Below are positions 1 to 8,492 of a stretch of DNA of 64,000 nucleotides, piece after piece; within the stretch, counting starts at the first letter, position 1, and every line of letters starts with the position of its first letter. The translations under genes and the position numbers were made by a program. Under the pieces are notes generated by a model. It searched no databases and was not told the origin of the DNA. It saw nothing but the letters and a program-made list of their open reading frames with translations. The stretch is from assembly GCA_009268125.1 (NCBI GenBank), contig WBOU01000011.1:156450-220449 (forward strand), given 5' to 3'. The stretch comes from Chloroflexia bacterium SDU3-3. Its GTDB lineage: Bacteria > Chloroflexota > Chloroflexia > Chloroflexales > Roseiflexaceae.

Positions 1-1
1 C

Positions 2-469
2 TACCGCCCGGCCAACCTAGGCGTCGGCAGCGACCGCCTGGAGCATATCAAGTGGCGGGTGCTGAACGGCGAGCTGGATGGCTTCACGCCCAAGACGGTC
101 GTCATCCTGGCGGGCACCAACAACCTCGACAGCGACGACGAGCAGGAAATTGTGGACGGGATAGGCGAGATCGTGGCGATCGTGCAGGAAAAACTGCCAG
201 CGGCCAAGGTGGTGCTGCTCGGCCTGCTGCCGCGAAACCGCAGCGAGGGCGGGGTGGACTATATGCCGAAGATAGCGCGTATCAATCGGCAGCTTGGTCA
301 GCGCTACGCCAGCACGGCGGTGGCATTCCACGACCTCGGGGACAGCCTGGTCAACCTGCAGGGCGCGGTCGACGCGGCGATCATGCCCGACGGGCTGCAC
401 CTGAACGCCGCAGGCTACGCGATCATCGGGCCGAGGCTGCAGGCGATCATCGGGCAAGCATGCGACTAG
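2..469 (+). CDS. SGNH/GDSL-family hydrolase, C-terminal part
   Basis: The reading frame is open from the window edge, so the N-terminus lies outside. The visible 155 residues carry the SGNH block III Asn in VILAGTNNL and the block V catalytic Asp-His pair in MPDGLHLNAAGY. This is the arrangement of platelet-activating-factor acetylhydrolase-like and GDSL esterases. The nucleophile Ser block would lie upstream. These enzymes hydrolyse acyl or acetyl esters of lipids or sugars; the substrate cannot be told. A strong hairpin terminator follows about 100 bp downstream. Confidence 0.85.
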   Translation, partial: YRPANLGVGSDRLEHIKWRVLNGELDGFTPKTVVILAGTNNLDSDDEQEIVDGIGEIVAIVQEKLPAAKVVLLGLLPRNRSEGGVDYMPKIARINRQLGQRYASTAVAFHDLGDSLVNLQGAVDAAIMPDGLHLNAAGYAIIGPRLQAIIGQACD

Positions 470-484
470 CGCGCGGTATCTATG

Positions 485-545
485 GGCTGCGGCCCTCACA
501 TGGTATCACTTTTGGGGCTGTCTCTGCATCATTTTGGGGTCGGTC
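485..545. repeat. Fragment of dispersed intergenic repeat (family B)
   Basis: The stretch CCTCACATGGTATCACTTTT near 495 and the GGTC-rich palindromic segment near 540 recur at about 49870, 50165-50275 (other orientation) and 63887. Only the end of the family B element is present here. Confidence 0.6.
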
Positions 546-571
546 CGACCGGCTGCGGCTTCGATAGCACG

Positions 572-616
572 GGAAGCGCCCCAGCCGACGGCTGATAGGC
601 CAGCTGGGGCGCTTTC
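572..616 (+). terminator. Rho-independent-type hairpin
   Basis: AAGCGCCCCAGC (574-585) pairs perfectly with GCTGGGGCGCTT (603-614). It lies between the convergent SGNH hydrolase and HXXEE genes and could serve both. Confidence 0.7.
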
Positions 617-618
617 CA

Positions 619-1254
619 CTATGGCCGCTGCGCTTCTCTGATTGCTGGCGGCAGGCATCGCTGGGGAAAGATATAGGTGGTCTGATCATCTTTGAGCCAG
701 TCAATCAGCTTCAAGATACCAATATAGTTGAGCGCAATTCCCAGCACCACACCCACAATCCAATCAAACAACATCACCGAATGCGTTTGAGAAATGCGCT
801 GAAAGAAGAGCACCGCAATCGGTAAAAACAACATGTCTGCGGTCGCAATGCCTGGGTTGTAGAGCGTTTTCCCCTTCAGGTTAAAGAGAAAGGTATGAGC
901 GATGATATTGCCGACTGAAACAAGCATGGTTGCAATACCCAACCAAATAGCGCGCTCATTCAGCATGGCAGCCAAAAAGTAAGACAACCACCCGAGAAGG
1001 ACATTGACCACAAACGCGGTATTGGTGTTCAGCGGATAGCGGTCAGGCTGCTTGCTTGCAAATAGGGTCAGATTGACCATGCCGGGGAAATAGCCAGGAA
1101 AGCGGTATTCCTCAAATTGATGAAGAAACAAGGCAGCCAAGCTGACCCAAAGAAGGAAAGCGATGGGACTCAGCGTGGTAAAGAGTAAAAAAAGACTAAC
1201 GCCTACAGCGAGCACCAAGCCGATATCAAACCAATGCTGCCTCATAAAATGCAT
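619..1254 (-). CDS. HXXEE domain membrane protein
   Basis: A 211-residue polytopic membrane protein with about five or six hydrophobic helices. It carries HQFEEY (His45, Glu48, Glu49), the motif that names the HXXEE family. The ATG at 1254 is preferred because GGAG lies about nine bases upstream; an in-frame ATG further upstream at 1356 lacks this. Biochemical function is unknown for the family. The base composition (AT-richer, many Phe/Ile/Leu codons) differs from the GC-rich neighbours, which may mean recent acquisition. Confidence 0.75.
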   Translation of the reverse strand: MHFMRQHWFDIGLVLAVGVSLFLLFTTLSPIAFLLWVSLAALFLHQFEEYRFPGYFPGMVNLTLFASKQPDRYPLNTNTAFVVNVLLGWLSYFLAAMLNERAIWLGIATMLVSVGNIIAHTFLFNLKGKTLYNPGIATADMLFLPIAVLFFQRISQTHSVMLFDWIVGVVLGIALNYIGILKLIDWLKDDQTTYIFPQRCLPPAIREAQRP

Positions 1255-1397
1255 CAGATATTTCTCCAGCGAGCAGTTCAACGACCAACATCCGCGCGGA
1301 CGCTTGAATGGTGTATGATACCTAATAATATGAGCATACGTTATTGAACATAGCACGAGTATAAAGACCTCAAGCGCTTGAGGTCAAGAGGGTGAAC

Positions 1398-1584
1398 ATG
1401 GAACAGCGACAAATCTATCTTGGCTAGTTACACTCATCCCGTCAATAGCGACTGGCTCGCGGATGAGCTGCGCCTGAGCGACCAGGGCCATCTGCTGCAC
1501 GATATCGTCTTTGCCTCGCAGGCGCGCTGGCGGATCGAGTGCGGAGATGTCGACTACCGCTGGATGCCGTTTGAAACGCTCTAG
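1398..1584 (+). pseudogene. Fragment of an unknown gene, frameshifted
   Basis: An ATG at 1398 with an upstream purine-rich stretch starts only nine codons (MEQRQIYLG) before TAG. A neighbouring frame continues to 1584 with coding-like sequence ending YRWMPFETL. The simplest reading is a short gene remnant with a frameshift. No family is recognised. It ends 22 bp before the acetyltransferase start, so it may instead be leader sequence. Confidence 0.3.
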
Positions 1585-1606
1585 AATCACCTACCAGGGA
1601 ACCCCA

Positions 1607-2071
1607 ATGAACCTCACATACACATGGTCGCGACTGCCCGACCTCACCGCGCTAGAGCTGCACGAGATCATCAAGGCCCGCGAGGCGGTGTTTGTCGTCG
1701 AGCAGCAGTGCCCGTACCAGGAGACCGACGACATGGACCTGCACGCGTGGCACCTGCGCGTGGCGCTGGATGGCGCGCTGGCCGCCTACATCCGTGTGGT
1801 CGACCCCGGCATCAAGTACGAGCAGCCCTCGATCGGGCGCGTGCTGACGCTGCCCGCGTTCCGGCGGCTGAAGATCGGGCGCGCACTGCTGGGCGAGGGG
1901 CTCCGCTTCACCGAGCAGCAGTTCCCAGACATGGGCATCAAGATCGGCGCGCAGGTCTACCTGCGGGAGTTCTACGAGTCGTTTGGCTTCCAGTCCGTCT
2001 CCGAGGTATATGTCGAGGATGGGATACCGCACATAGATATGGTGCGCCCGTCGCAGAGCGATCAGGCATAG
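1607..2071 (+). CDS. ElaA-like GNAT acetyltransferase
   Basis: The 154-residue protein matches the ElaA branch of GNAT N-acetyltransferases. It has an early REAVFVVEQQCPYQETDDMD segment, then RVLTLPAFRRLKIGRALL (acetyl-CoA pyrophosphate-binding loop, about residues 85-105), then VYLREFYESFGF near the end. It would transfer acetyl from acetyl-CoA to an amine; the substrate is unknown. The start at 1607 has AGGGA upstream. Convergent with the lectin gene and separated from it by a terminator. Confidence 0.85.
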   Translation: MNLTYTWSRLPDLTALELHEIIKAREAVFVVEQQCPYQETDDMDLHAWHLRVALDGALAAYIRVVDPGIKYEQPSIGRVLTLPAFRRLKIGRALLGEGLRFTEQQFPDMGIKIGAQVYLREFYESFGFQSVSEVYVEDGIPHIDMVRPSQSDQA

Positions 2072-2127
2072 CGCCAGATTCTTTGGGGGCTGTGTGGCGC
2101 AGCCCTGGATCGCCGCAGGGGCGGCGC

Positions 2128-2160
2128 ACAAAAAGCGGCCAGGAGCTTACCCCTGGCCGC
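2128..2160 (-). terminator. Terminator of the lectin gene
   Basis: GCGGCCAGG (2135-2143) pairs with CCTGGCCGC (2152-2160). Read on the minus strand the hairpin is followed by a T run, so it terminates the lectin transcript. Confidence 0.75.
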
Positions 2161-2184
2161 ACAGAGACCGACGGTGCCAGCGCG

Positions 2185-2586
2185 CTACGCGGACTCGAGG
2201 ACGCCGTGGAAGCCGATCGGGCCTTCGCCCACGTAGGTGTTCGTGCCATCGAGCACGTCGCCGTCGCCGCTCACATGCAGCTCGATCACGTGCTGGTTGT
2301 CGCGCCCGCCGATCACCCAGGTGCCGCCGGGGTGCCAGGGTGCGTTCGAGCCACCCCACTGATTCTCGACATTGTAGCTGTTGCCATTCAGCAGGGTCGC
2401 GCGCAGGCCGATCGGGCCTTCGTTCGCATAGGTCATGGTGCCAAAGAACGAGTCGCCGCCATCCGATGAGCTGATGTCGATAGCCACCACAGACTGCTCG
2501 GAGCGAGCACCAAGAACCCAGGTACCGCCGGCATGCCACGGCGCATCCGGGCCACCCCACTGATTCTCGACGGCATACGTCGCCAT
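2185..2586 (-). CDS. OAA-family high-mannose-binding lectin, two tandem repeats
   Basis: The 133 residues form two homologous halves (about 4-68 and 71-133). Each has VENQWGG, then APWH.GGTW, then G.R..Q.V, then T.TY..EGPIG. This is the signature of the Oscillatoria agardhii agglutinin family, to which the Myxococcus haemagglutinin also belongs; members bind high-mannose N-glycan cores, one site per repeat. Length equals that of the two-repeat OAA. There is no signal peptide, which is normal for the family. A monocistronic gene with its own terminator. The role is unproven: recognition of mannosylated prey, phage or eukaryotic surfaces is possible. Confidence 0.92.
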   Translation of the reverse strand: MATYAVENQWGGPDAPWHAGGTWVLGARSEQSVVAIDISSSDGGDSFFGTMTYANEGPIGLRATLLNGNSYNVENQWGGSNAPWHPGGTWVIGGRDNQHVIELHVSGDGDVLDGTNTYVGEGPIGFHGVLESA

Positions 2587-2850
2587 AACGTCTACCCCTT
2601 TCGTATGTGCCTATCTGGCTTCTCAATACTATCGCAGAAATCCATATTTTCAATACAGGATTCATACAGATGTTAGGATCAATCTGGTTAAATCTCTATG
2701 AAGGGGCGGAGGAGGAGCGTTCACCACCAAGCACCTTGGGGTAGGCCAGCATTTTTGAGATGAAGCGTGGAGTCTGCGCCGCCCGCGCCAAGCTGTGCTA
2801 CCGTATAGCCCTTGCACAGACACGAAGCGACCACACACCTAGGAGCATCA

Positions 2851-3688
2851 TTGACCACAGACATCGACCTCGGCGCGCACACCAGCCCCGCCGCGCTGGC
2901 CCAGGCGCTCGACCACGCGCGGCGGCAGATCATCCAGGGCGCGGCGGGCGACCCCGATGCCCTGCTGGCGGCACTGCCCCTGCTCTGGCGCTACGCCCTG
3001 CTACGGGGGGCGCTCACGACAGCCGACGGGCAAACGATGAACGCGGCGCAGCAGGCTTGGCGTGGGATAGCAATAGCCTACGAAATCACCAAGATACTGG
3101 CCAAAGGCCACCACTACAACCAAGCGCTTGCCCTAGCACAGCGCATTCCCGACGGACACCACACATGGGCCATGCGCGGCATCGCGGCGGCAATGGCAGA
3201 GAACGGCGATGTTGAGCAGGCGGTGGATCTGGCCGACAGCATCTGCAACGAGCGGCAGCGCGCGGACGTGCAGGTGGAGATCGCCCGCGCCCTCTCCAAG
3301 GCCCAGCGCTGGGATGAGGCTGCCGCGCTCGCTCGCGCCGCCGGGCGCTATCTCGACGACATCGCGTGCGATCTGGCCGAGGCGGGGCGGCATGCTGAGG
3401 CGCTGGCCCTCCTGCGCACATCGGGCAACGGTGACGAGCACAATTGGGCGATGAGCCAGATCGCCGTCAGCCTTGCTAGGGCAGGCCGAGGCAGATGAGT
3501 GGCCCCGGCTGATCGCGCTGGCGGCCGAGACATGGGCCGCCAGCACAAACGCGCGCCACCCCGACCGCGAGTTGCGGCTGGCAGCGCACCTGATCGCCCA
3601 CCACCCCGAGCTGGGCATGGCACTGGCCGAGGCATTCCCCTGGGCCGAGGCACAACTACGCAGGCTGCTGCACACCCAAAAGTTCTAA
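2851..3688 (+). pseudogene. Helical-repeat (TPR-like) protein gene split by a frameshift
   Basis: Two coding frames join near 3473-3490. The first (2851 to a TGA at 3496-3498) encodes tandem helical pairs such as ALALAQRIPDGHHTWAMRGIAAAMAENGD and AADLARAAGRYLD-type units. The second continues the pattern (GQAEADEWPRLIALAAETW) to TAA at 3688. A one-base shift would restore a single protein of about 278 residues. The TTG start at 2851 has AGGAG six bases upstream. The cause may be mutation, sequencing error or, less likely, programmed frameshifting. Function is unknown; such repeats usually mediate protein contacts. Confidence 0.65.
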
Positions 3689-3758
3689 CCAAGGGCAAAG
3701 ACACGAAGAAGCAAGATCGCAATGAACCGCAGCAGATGGCAGCGCGCGGGCCAAACGT

Positions 3759-3785
3759 GGGCGGCGGGCGTAGTGCCCGCCGCCC
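3759..3785. terminator. Bidirectional hairpin between convergent genes
   Basis: GGGCGGCGGGC (3759-3769) pairs perfectly with GCCCGCCGCCC (3775-3785) around a five-base loop. It lies between the helical-repeat gene and the first subtilase. There is no T run. Confidence 0.55.
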
Positions 3786-3794
3786 TTGGCGTGG

Positions 3795-4913
3795 CTACAG
3801 GCCGCCGGTGTAGAGCAGGCGGTTGGCAGTGCCGGGCGGCACGTTGATCAGCACGTTATAGGTGGCGTTGGCGTTGATCCAGCTGGTGACGGTGGCGGAG
3901 GGGGCGTCGCCGTAGGTGGCCTTGTAGAGGCCCGCGATCCCGGCGGCAAAGGCCACCGACACCGAGCCGCTGAGCGTCGCCGAGCCGCCGCCGATCCAGT
4001 CGGATGTGACGCTGACGCCGGGGGCGTAGGCATCCACGCAGGTGCCGTAGTTGGAGAATGAGGCCACGTGGTCGGTCTTGTCCGACGAGGCCACGGTGTA
4101 GGCCACCGCCACATTCGCCGGAGATGAGTTGCAGGCATTCCCGCTCTCGCCGCCAGCGGGGACGGCCACAAACACCCCGGAGTTCACCAGCGCGGTGACG
4201 GCGCTGGTGAGCGCGGCGGAGGAGGCCCCGCCGATGGCCAGGGTGGCCACCGCCCTAGGCTGGTGATTGGCCGCTACCCAGTTCACCCCCGCGATGACCT
4301 GCGACACCGTGGCCGAGCCAGCGCAGTTCATCACCCGCACCGAGTAGAGCTTAGCCTGCTTCAGCACGCCGTAGGTGCTGCCGCCCACCAGCCCGGCGAT
4401 GAAGGTGCCGTGGCCGTTGCAGTCCAGCCCATCGCCGCCGGTGGCGTCGAAGGCCACCGAGGCGTTGCCGCCGAAATCGGGGTGGCTAATCTGGATGCCG
4501 GTGTCGATGATGTAGGCGTGGACGTTGGCCCCGGTGTGCTGGTAGGTGTAGCTGCCCGAGAGCGGCAGGTTGTGCTGGTCGATGCGGTCGAGGCCCCACT
4601 GGCCGCCGGAGACAGGCTGGGTGGCCTGGGCGGTGATCGGCAGGTCGGCCTCAATGGCGGCAACCTGGGGCGAGCGCTGGAGCGCGGCCAGCTGGGCGGA
4701 TGTGAGGTCGGCGGCGAAGCCGTTCAGGGCGCGGTCGAACACGGCGGCGGAGCGCAGGCCGCGCGCGGCCACCACGGCGGCGGGGCGCACCCCACCCTTC
4801 AGCGTGACGATGTAGCGACCGGCGGCGGGTGCGGCCTGGGCGGGGGCCGTGCCTGTGCCCAGCAGGGCCACGGCCAGCACCACGAGCGCGAAAGACCGAA
4901 GCGGGCGGATCAT
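3795..4913 (-). CDS. Secreted S8 subtilase paralogue with altered oxyanion and serine regions
   Basis: The 372 residues comprise a signal peptide (cleavage after about APAQA), an I9 inhibitor prodomain (about 32-95) and a proteinase-K-like S8 domain. Asp137 (IIDTG) and His168 (NGHGT) of the triad are present. The oxyanion Asn is replaced: PAGGES at 253-257 where the third paralogue has AAGNET. The serine motif GTSMASPHVAG is replaced by GSVSVAFAAG. With a one-residue gap Ser317 could still align with the nucleophile; without the gap it is Val. Activity is therefore doubtful. First of three tandem minus-strand copies, about 110 bp after the second. Confidence 0.88.
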   Translation of the reverse strand: MIRPLRSFALVVLAVALLGTGTAPAQAAPAAGRYIVTLKGGVRPAAVVAARGLRSAAVFDRALNGFAADLTSAQLAALQRSPQVAAIEADLPITAQATQPVSGGQWGLDRIDQHNLPLSGSYTYQHTGANVHAYIIDTGIQISHPDFGGNASVAFDATGGDGLDCNGHGTFIAGLVGGSTYGVLKQAKLYSVRVMNCAGSATVSQVIAGVNWVAANHQPRAVATLAIGGASSAALTSAVTALVNSGVFVAVPAGGESGNACNSSPANVAVAYTVASSDKTDHVASFSNYGTCVDAYAPGVSVTSDWIGGGSATLSGSVSVAFAAGIAGLYKATYGDAPSATVTSWINANATYNVLINVPPGTANRLLYTGGL

Positions 4914-5023
4914 TCGTACCCTCCTTCAATTAGGTGTTAGGGAGACAGCCCTAGCATACCATAGGAGCGGCGCGCTTGATCCGCCTTTACCCCACTATAT
5001 AGCCATAAACAGCGTATTACTGA

Positions 5024-6208
5024 CTACAGGCCGCCGGTATTCGCCAGTAGCTGGGTGGTGGTGAGCACCTGGTTGGTCGGGATGGCGTCGGGGGTGGCGT
5101 TGGCGAGGATCCAGGCGAAGACCACGGTGCTGGGCAGGTCGCCGTAGGTATCTTTATACATCGCGGCGATGCCCGCCACATGCGGGGCCGCGATATAGGT
5201 GTCGCTCACCAGCACAGGGGCACCGCTGTAGCTCAGGGTGCGTATGCCCGCGCCAGGGGCGAAGATATCCACGCACAGGCCACCGTTGGCGGAGGTGTAG
5301 CGCTTGTCGGCGCTGGTGGAGGCGCTGACGGTGAAGACGCTCGGCTCGCTGGGCGGCGAGCCAAGGCAGGCGTTGCTGTAGGAGTCGCCTGCTGGGGCCA
5401 CCACAAACACGCCCGAGAGGCTGAGCGCGGCCAGCGAGAGGTTCAGCGCGGGCGAGACCAGGGTGTTGAAGGAGATATCGGCCACGGCCTTGGCTTTGTG
5501 GTTGAGCGTCAGCCAGTCCACCCCGTCGATCACCTGGCTCACATAGCTCTCGTTGTAGCCGCAGCCCTGCACGCGCACCAGGTAGAGCTTCGCCTGCTTG
5601 GCCACGCCGTAGGTGCTGCTGCCGATGGTGGCGGCCACCTGGGTGCCGCGGCTACAGCCGGTGACGCCCGTGCCCACCGCGTCGTAGGCCAGCGAGGCCC
5701 GCCCGCCGAACTCAGGCAGCGCGGTGTTCAGGTCGGCGTCGAAGATGTAGACGTTGGCGCTCGCGCCGGTGGAGGTGTAGGTGTAGGAGCCCGAGAGCGG
5801 CAGGTCGCGCTGGTCGATGCGGTCGAGGCCCCACGAGTCGGCGGGGCCGAGCGGCTGGGTGGTGGCGCTGGGCGCGGCCAGAGGTGCGGGGGCCACGCGC
5901 TGATCCTGCTCGATGGCGGCCACGCCAGGCGTGGCCTGCAGCAGCCGCAGCTGGGCGGGCGTCATGTCGGCCACAAAGCCATTCAGCGCGGTGTGGAAAG
6001 TGATGTGGGCGAGCAGGCCGCGCTGGGCCAGCAGGGCGGCGGGGCGCACCCCGCTCTTCAGCGTCACGATGTAGCGGCCTGGGGCGGCCACCTCGGCGGG
6101 GGCGGCGCGCACCGGCACCAGCGGGCGGGCGGCCTGGGCGGGCGTGGCGAACAGCTGCGCTGCGGCGAGCAGCGCAAGCGCGAACAGGCAGGCTGGGCGT
6201 CTCATCAT
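5024..6208 (-). CDS. Secreted S8 pseudoprotease (triad His and Ser lost)
   Basis: The 394 residues have a signal peptide, an I9 prodomain (about 45-103) and an S8 fold. Compared with the third copy only the catalytic Asp157 (YIFDAD) remains. The His position is Arg187 (CSRGTQVAA against CNGHGTHVAG), the oxyanion Asn is Asp275 (PAGDSY) and the Ser is Tyr338 (DTYIAAPHVAG against GTSMASPHVAG). The fold-defining segments WGLDRIDQ and APHVAG are conserved and the frame is intact, so it reads as a maintained non-catalytic paralogue. The start follows AAGGAGAGGGA. It might bind substrate or the prodomain of its active neighbour. Confidence 0.88.
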   Translation of the reverse strand: MMRRPACLFALALLAAAQLFATPAQAARPLVPVRAAPAEVAAPGRYIVTLKSGVRPAALLAQRGLLAHITFHTALNGFVADMTPAQLRLLQATPGVAAIEQDQRVAPAPLAAPSATTQPLGPADSWGLDRIDQRDLPLSGSYTYTSTGASANVYIFDADLNTALPEFGGRASLAYDAVGTGVTGCSRGTQVAATIGSSTYGVAKQAKLYLVRVQGCGYNESYVSQVIDGVDWLTLNHKAKAVADISFNTLVSPALNLSLAALSLSGVFVVAPAGDSYSNACLGSPPSEPSVFTVSASTSADKRYTSANGGLCVDIFAPGAGIRTLSYSGAPVLVSDTYIAAPHVAGIAAMYKDTYGDLPSTVVFAWILANATPDAIPTNQVLTTTQLLANTGGL

Positions 6209-6290
6209 TCCCTCTCCTTCTTGCGATAGCGGCGCACGACACCCCATGGCGGCGCTGCCACGGGGTGCCAGAATGAGGTGAGATTTGTGC

Positions 6291-7451
6291 CTAGAGGCCA
6301 GCGGTATAGATCAGCTTGTTCGGCGTGCCGCTGGGGTTGCCGGAGATCACGCCGGATGTGGCGTTGTTGACGATCCAGGTCGAGACCGTGGCGGGCGCGG
6401 CGTCGCCATAGACCGACTTGTAGAGCGCACCCAGGCCAGCCACATGCGGCGAGGCCATGGATGTGCCGCTGTAGGTATCCACGCCGTTGTCGATCACGGT
6501 CGAGGTGATGTTGACGCCGGGGGCGTAGGCATCCACGCAGGTGCCGTAGTTGCTGAACGACGCGATCTTGTCGGTCTTGTCCAAGGCGGCCACGGTGAAG
6601 GCGCTGGGCGCGCTGGCCGGCGACTTGTTGCAGGCGTTGGTGGTCTCGTTGCCCGCGGCCACCGCCACGAACACGCCCGAGCTGGTCAGGCTGGCGATCG
6701 CGTTGTTCACCGCCGCCGAGTACGCGCCGCCCAGCGACATGTTGGCCACCGCGTTGGGCTTGTGGTTGGCGGCCACCCAGTTGATGCCCGCGATCACATT
6801 GGCGTTGGTGCCGCGGCCCTTGCAGTTCAGCACGCGCACAGCGTACAGGCTGACCTTCTTGGCCACGCCGTAGGTGGCGCTGCCGATGGTGCCCGCCACG
6901 TGGGTGCCGTGGCCGTTGCAGTCGATGCCATCCTTACCCATCGCATCGTAGGCCACCGAGGCGCGCCCGCCAAACTCGGGGTGCGCGATGTAGATGCCGG
7001 TGTCGATCACGTAGGCGTTCACACCCGCGCCCGTGGCGTTGTAGGTGTAGCTGCCCGAGAGCGGCAGCTGCTTCTGATCAATGCGGTCAAGGCCCCACGA
7101 GTCGCCGCTGCCGATCGTCTGCGTGGTATCGACCGACACCTCCTGATCCTGTTCGATCGCAGCCACCTCGGGCAGGCGCTGCAGCAGGCTCACCTGCGCC
7201 GGGGTCAGGTTGGCGGCGAAGCCATTGATGGCCTTGTCGAAGACGTACTGCGCCTTCAGGCCGCGCGCCGCCAGGGTGGCGGTGGGCCGCTTCCCCGACT
7301 TGAGGGTGACGATGTAGCTGCCCGGCACGGCGGTGGCCGAGTCTGCCGCGCTCACCGGCACCAGGGTGGTGGCGGCCTGCGCGGGGATGGCACCAGCGCC
7401 AAGGGTCACGGCGAGGACAGCCAGAGCGAACAGGCGGATTGGACGATGCAT
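6291..7451 (-). CDS. Secreted proteinase-K-like subtilase (S8), catalytically complete
   Basis: The 386 residues have a signal peptide ending near IPAQA, an I9 propeptide (about 45-104) and an S8A domain. The triad is Asp150 (VIDTG), His181 (NGHGTHVAG) and Ser331 (GTSMASPHVAG), with oxyanion Asn268 (AAGNE). It would be an exported, autoprocessed broad-specificity endopeptidase, fitting a degradative or predatory lifestyle. It is the first gene of the tandem array in the direction of transcription. A consensus sigma-70-type promoter lies about 240 bp upstream. The following copies start 80-110 bp apart, so co-transcription is likely. Confidence 0.95.
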   Translation of the reverse strand: MHRPIRLFALAVLAVTLGAGAIPAQAATTLVPVSAADSATAVPGSYIVTLKSGKRPTATLAARGLKAQYVFDKAINGFAANLTPAQVSLLQRLPEVAAIEQDQEVSVDTTQTIGSGDSWGLDRIDQKQLPLSGSYTYNATGAGVNAYVIDTGIYIAHPEFGGRASVAYDAMGKDGIDCNGHGTHVAGTIGSATYGVAKKVSLYAVRVLNCKGRGTNANVIAGINWVAANHKPNAVANMSLGGAYSAAVNNAIASLTSSGVFVAVAAGNETTNACNKSPASAPSAFTVAALDKTDKIASFSNYGTCVDAYAPGVNITSTVIDNGVDTYSGTSMASPHVAGLGALYKSVYGDAAPATVSTWIVNNATSGVISGNPSGTPNKLIYTAGL

Positions 7452-7695
7452 AGACCGAGCCTCCTCTATAGAAACCAGATTGGCGGACCCACAGCATCAG
7501 GCGGCATAGGGCGCGGGGGGAAACCCTACCGCCCGCAGGCAATACAGATTCATAGAGCTGTTAGGGAAATACCTACCCCAAGCCCGTATCTGCGCTGCTA
7601 TGCCTCATTACCTCTGAGATATCGCTATTAAGTGGTAGGAATATCCCTAAAGTTATCTTTTTGTCTATTCACATGCAATCTCTTGTATGCGTCGC

Positions 7696-7725
7696 ATTAT
7701 AAAAGTAACATGTAAAAATTGTCAA
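7696..7725 (-). promoter_or_regulatory. Consensus -35/-10 promoter for the subtilase array
   Basis: On the minus strand TTGACA (7720-7725) and TATAAT (7696-7701) are separated by 18 bases. Both hexamers match the consensus exactly, inside an AT-rich island (about 7640-7810) in otherwise GC-rich DNA. Transcription would start near 7688, giving a leader of about 235 bases. ACATGT occurs twice near the -35 (about 7708 and 7750) and might bind a regulator. Nothing else is seen in 7452-7880. Confidence 0.7.
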
Positions 7726-7882
7726 TAGCCTATTTAATTATGTGATAGCACATGTAATAAAAAACATCCATGATAAATTCATGCCAAGATCAAAAAGATC
7801 TAATGAGCAAATCGGAACAGGAGCGCAAGCCTGCCTGCTTCATTCGACGGGTCGATGCTAGAGCACGCCCAGACAGAGCAAG

Positions 7883-7911
7883 AAGGGCGGGGCAGTTGCT
7901 GCCCCGCCCTT
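7883..7911 (-). terminator. Perfect 13-bp hairpin after the reductase gene
   Basis: AAGGGCGGGGCAG (7883-7895) and its complement (7899-7911) flank a three-base loop just beyond the stop of the reductase gene. Confidence 0.7.
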
Positions 7912-7933
7912 CCGCCCGGCCCTCATGACCGCC

Positions 7934-8455
7934 CTAGGCAGGCCGGTAGGTCAGGCCCACCACGCCGGTGCTGGTGTGCACCACGCTATCGAGCCGGTAG
8001 CTGGCCGCGACGCCCTCGGGGAACATGCGCTTGCCCTCGCCCAGCACCACCGGGTAGACCAGCAGGCGAAGCTCATCCACCAGCTGGTGGCGCAGCAGCG
8101 TGGCTACCAGGGTAGCGCTGCCATACACCAGCATGTTGTGGCGCTCGCGCAGGCTGGCGATGCCCGCCAGCAGGTCGCCCTCGATCACGCTGGCGTTCCA
8201 GGTGGTCTCGCGCAGGGTGGTGGAGGCCACGAACTTGGGGATGCTGTTCATGTGCGGGGCGCCCTCATCCTGCGAGGTGGGCCAGGCCTGGGCGAAGGCC
8301 TCGTAGGTGACGCGGCCCAGCAGCAGGCTGTCGGTGCGCTCGGTCTCATCGCGCTTGAAGCTGGCCACCTCGTCATTCCAGTAGGGCATGGTCCACGCGG
8401 GGTTCTCCATCACCCCATCCAGCGACACGAACTCGGTCACGATGATCTGTCCCAT
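7934..8455 (-). CDS. RibD C-terminal-type (dihydrofolate reductase-like) protein
   Basis: A 173-residue stand-alone reductase-like domain starting MGQIIVTEFVSLDGVMENP, with DSLLLGRVTYEAF, LVYGSATLVATLL and LLVYPVVLGEGKRMF. This is the common pattern of the RibD_C/DHFR-like 'dihydrofolate reductase family'. Such proteins bind NADPH; the substrate is usually unknown. The start at 8455 has GAGGAG upstream. It lies downstream of a DGPF protein and an ECF sigma gene, a neighbourhood typical of ECF42-controlled loci. Confidence 0.88.
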   Translation of the reverse strand: MGQIIVTEFVSLDGVMENPAWTMPYWNDEVASFKRDETERTDSLLLGRVTYEAFAQAWPTSQDEGAPHMNSIPKFVASTTLRETTWNASVIEGDLLAGIASLRERHNMLVYGSATLVATLLRHQLVDELRLLVYPVVLGEGKRMFPEGVAASYRLDSVVHTSTGVVGLTYRPA

Positions 8456-8492
8456 GGTGTAGATTCTCCTCTCTTCTTTCACAACAAAATAG

